Assembly (NCBI GenBank): GCA_964480565.1
Contig: CAYZSU010000019.1
Coordinates: forward strand, 1-35,443
Direction: 5' to 3'
Source: CAYZSU01 sp964480565
GTDB lineage: Bacteria > UBA10199 > 2-02-FULL-44-16 > JAAZCA01
Length of the DNA stretch: 35,443 nt
Position 1 is the stretch's first letter. The number at the start of each line of letters is the position of its first letter. Below the pieces are notes generated by a model. It had not been told where the DNA came from, made no database searches, and worked only from the letters and a program-made list of their open reading frames with translations. This document shows positions 33,683-35,443 of this stretch, piece after piece. The translations under genes were made by a program, and so were the position numbers.

Positions 33683-34381
33683 ATGACCAGTGCATCAGAA
33701 AACCTATTAGAAATTAGAAATCGTATTAACAGCGCTTGCAAACGTGCAAATAGAGACATTGGCGACATTACTCTTGTCGCGATATCCAAAAAAAAACCAA
33801 TGGATGCTATTTTAGAGTGCTATCATCAGGGGCAATATAATTTTGGTGAAAACTATGCGCAGCATTTTCGGGATAAAAGCAAGGCATTGGCCGACTACAA
33901 CATTAAATGGCACTTTATTGGGCATTTACAGCGAAACAAAATAAAATATATCGTACCCCATGTATCATTATTTCATGCATTAGATAGCCATACACTTGCC
34001 GACCATATTAATAAAATCACACAATTACCGATTCATTGCCTCATTGAAATCAACATTGCATCCGAGTTAAGTAAAACAGGAGTTTTCCCCGATAGGGTGG
34101 CCGCATTAATTCAACATTGCCAAACACTGCCCAATGTTCACGTTCAAGGACTCATGTGCATACCACCTCTAGATAAAAACAAAGAAAATACTCGATTTTT
34201 TTTCAGGCAATTATATCATCTAAAAGAACAGTTAAATCAAACAATTTGCCAAACCAATCCACTCATTCATCTTTCCATGGGTATGAGCCAGGATTTTGAA
34301 ATTGCAATTGAAGAAGGTGCCACAATTATCAGAGTAGGCACTGCGATATTCGGCGAGCGATTGCCCAAAGGACATATATGA
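33683..34381 (+). CDS. yggS: YggS family pyridoxal phosphate homeostasis protein
   Basis: YggS/PLPBP proteins bind pyridoxal 5'-phosphate and keep vitamin B6 and amino-acid pools in balance; no enzyme reaction is known. The TIM-barrel signature regions are all here: ITLVAISKKKP (PLP-binding lysine), YNFGENYAQHFRDK, WHFIGHLQRNKIKYI, LIEINIASELSKTGV, VQGLMCIPP, LSMGMSQDFEIAIEEGATIIRVGTAIFGER. The frame extends 10 codons upstream, but the start at 33683 (MTSASENLLEIRNRI) gives the usual N-terminus and a normal 232 residues. It is divergent from the lipoprotein-mla operon and overlaps the next gene by 4 bases (ATGA). Confidence 0.95.
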   Translation: MTSASENLLEIRNRINSACKRANRDIGDITLVAISKKKPMDAILECYHQGQYNFGENYAQHFRDKSKALADYNIKWHFIGHLQRNKIKYIVPHVSLFHALDSHTLADHINKITQLPIHCLIEINIASELSKTGVFPDRVAALIQHCQTLPNVHVQGLMCIPPLDKNKENTRFFFRQLYHLKEQLNQTICQTNPLIHLSMGMSQDFEIAIEEGATIIRVGTAIFGERLPKGHI

Positions 34382-34722
34382 AAAATAAACGCCATGGCTG
34401 TACGTGTAAAAAATGCATTGAATGCTGTACCCGCGACCCAGGTTGGTTTTTTCCAGATGAAATTGAACTTGCTGCTAATTTTTTAAATGTGACAGAGCCT
34501 GAATTTATTCGAGATTACTGCACAGAACATTTTGAGCATAATATTTATACCCTTTCACCTAAGAAAAAAACCAACAAAAAAGAATGTATTTTTTTAAGCA
34601 AAGACAAGCAATGCAATATCCACGAAGTCAAACCCTATGAATGCCGTAAAGTCTATGGTTGTGAAAGTGAGTCCAGGCACCGGCGAATTCGCGATATCAT
34701 TAAAGGAAAATGGCAGAAATAA
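34378..34722 (+). CDS. YkgJ-like zinc/iron-chelating cysteine-cluster protein
   Basis: The 114-residue protein belongs to the YkgJ-type family, in which eight or so cysteines form a presumed metal cluster; the function is unknown. Seen here are CTCKKCIECCTRDPGWF at the N-terminus, then CIFLSKDKQCNIHEVKPYECRKVYGC, so the typical C-x-x-C-x-x-x-C...C-x(8)-C-x(9)-C-x-x-x-x-x-C layout is present. It overlaps yggS by 4 bases and is translationally coupled with it. The C-terminus is short and basic. About 265 gene-free bases follow, holding a full copy of the dispersed repeat. Confidence 0.85.
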   Translation: MKNKRHGCTCKKCIECCTRDPGWFFPDEIELAANFLNVTEPEFIRDYCTEHFEHNIYTLSPKKKTNKKECIFLSKDKQCNIHEVKPYECRKVYGCESESRHRRIRDIIKGKWQK

Positions 34723-34781
34723 TTCCTTTCTAATGTTATAAAACTACTACAAAATAGATATTTTATGAAATTGCGAATTAT

Positions 34782-34934
34782 GGGACTGGTGAAAAATAGC
34801 AATTTGTGGGAGTGTTCAAAAATGCCTAGATTCTAGGCAGACAGCAAATTCAATGAAGGCGCATACATACGAGTATGTAATCGAATTGAATTTGGCTTTC
34901 CAACACCGAAGATGGGCGTTTTGAGGGCACTCCC
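34782..34934 (+). repeat. Full-length copy (G) of the dispersed structured repeat, reference copy
   Basis: The 153-base copy has a 25-base left flank (GGGACTGGTGAAAAATAGC...). Terminal arms follow, GGGAGTGTTCAAAAATGCC at the left and GGGCGTTTTGAGGGCACTCCC at the right. Next comes a small hairpin GCCTAGATTCTAGGC, then a stem CAAATTCAAT with ATTGAATTTG, and at the centre CATACATACGAGTATGTA. Nearly every part pairs with another. It lies upstream of the methyltransferase gene. Confidence 0.75.
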
Positions 34935-34977
34935 ATTATGCAATAATCCTCATACCTCTTGCATATACATTTAAGAA

Positions 34978-34988
34978 AAGGAGGGGGA
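34978..34988 (+). promoter_or_regulatory. Ribosome binding site that decides the methyltransferase start
   Basis: AAGGAGGGGGA immediately before ATG 34989 is a strong Shine-Dalgarno sequence and argues against the longer frame starting at 34959. Confidence 0.65.
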
Positions 34989-35414
34989 ATGAAATCCGAT
35001 AGTAATCATTGGAATGCAATTTTTTCAGAAAAAGAGGATTCAGAACTGGGATGGTATGAAACGGATGCATCCCAAACATTGAAATTACTAACATCTATTC
35101 CAAACTTGGAAAATTCCACAATTTTTCTTCCTGGAATAGGGACCTCCGTTTTAGCAGAAATACTGATATCCAAAGGTCCTAAATTAATTCTCAATGATAT
35201 AAGCTGTCACGCACTTAACCGTATTAAAAACAAATTAAACAACACATCCGATGATATTCAGTGGCTTTGTCAAAATATCACCCAATCCATTCAAAATATA
35301 TCTAATGTAGATATATGGATCGACAGAGCGGTTCTTCATTTTTTAACCGACAATGATGATGTTGAAAAATATTTTAACAATGTAAAATCAATCACTAGTG
35401 TCCGGTTAAATTAA
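34989..35414 (+). CDS. Truncated class I SAM-dependent methyltransferase
   Basis: The start MKSDSNHWNAIFSEKEDSELGWYE is typical of a small methyltransferase family. A Rossmann-type SAM site follows: STIFLPGIGTSVLAEILIS (motif I), KLILNDISCHALNRIKNKL (motif II-like acidic turn), and WIDRAVLHFLTDNDDVEKYF. The protein then ends after VKSITSVRLN, only 141 residues, whereas members of this family usually continue by several more strands to about 200 residues. The break coincides with the text TGTCCGGTTAAATTAA, which looks like the end of an insertion element, so the gene is probably interrupted and inactive. The rest of the gene, if any, lies beyond the window. The substrate is unknown. Confidence 0.75.
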   Translation: MKSDSNHWNAIFSEKEDSELGWYETDASQTLKLLTSIPNLENSTIFLPGIGTSVLAEILISKGPKLILNDISCHALNRIKNKLNNTSDDIQWLCQNITQSIQNISNVDIWIDRAVLHFLTDNDDVEKYFNNVKSITSVRLN

Positions 35415-35443
35415 AATAAAAGCATCTGATTAGGATGATGTTT
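35399..35443. mobile_element. Possible left end of an insertion sequence
   Basis: From about 35399 the text TGTCCGGTTAAATTAAAATA is AT-rich and ends the methyltransferase frame abruptly. The TGTCCGG start is reminiscent of insertion-sequence termini. No transposase is visible because the window ends 45 bases later, so the family and even the identity remain open. Confidence 0.35.

Noticed and set aside
34670..34684. GTCCAGGCACCGG in the YkgJ-like gene as a repeat copy
   Set aside because: It lacks the left half (GTGCC), lies inside a gene and is likely coincidence.
1..35443. CRISPR array or phage genes
   Set aside because: I saw no regularly spaced direct repeats, cas genes, integrase or phage structural genes.

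Overview
The window is a chromosomal segment from a low-GC, Gram-negative bacterium. It has an Mla-type outer-membrane lipid transport set (MlaE/F/D), predicted lipoproteins, many sigma-54-type regulators and a prkA-yeaH-spoVR operon. A pgpA-pncC-thpR-recA order and a soluble PAS histidine kinase with a cysteine cluster fit Desulfobacterota (former Deltaproteobacteria). This placement is an inference from gene content and order, not a phylogenetic result.

Left part (1-5.5 kb, all minus strand): hpt, pyrF and pyrE with two tRNA genes (Cys, Leu) at their 5' end, then pgpA-pncC-thpR-recA ending at a hairpin terminator. pyrE starts only 4 nt after the 3' end of tRNA-Leu. A 640-bp gene-free stretch (5505-6149) holds a potential pseudoknot, a pair of inverted GTGCCAGGCAC palindromes and two copies of a dispersed structured repeat.

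6.1-9.6 kb (plus strand): a tightly coupled ruvA-ruvB-ftsB-like-radA run for recombination, repair and division.

9.6-21.8 kb (minus strand): one long co-directional run. In transcription order it is a soluble histidine kinase, three paralogous NtrC-type regulators, a STAS/anti-sigma kinase/PP2C phosphatase partner-switching trio, folC, polA, an N-acetyltransferase and a small unknown gene. Only the first regulator has a complete receiver and a normal sigma-54 contact loop. The second lacks the GAFTGA loop and much of the receiver chemistry. The third lacks the phospho-acceptor aspartate.

22-35.4 kb: a large VWA-domain lipoprotein with tandem beta-type repeats (plus strand), a lone sugar-phosphate transferase, prkA-yeaH-spoVR (stress or starvation associated), a lipoprotein-mlaE-mlaF-mlaD operon, then yggS and a YkgJ-like cysteine-cluster protein on the plus strand. 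At the right edge a SAM methyltransferase gene is cut short by what looks like the end of an insertion element.

A dispersed repeat of about 153-155 nt recurs at least seven times (whole, degenerate or internally deleted), always between genes. Two full copies show terminal inverted repeats and a central hairpin whose arms change together. This repeat, the degenerate-receiver regulator array and the VWA lipoprotein are the least ordinary parts of the window.
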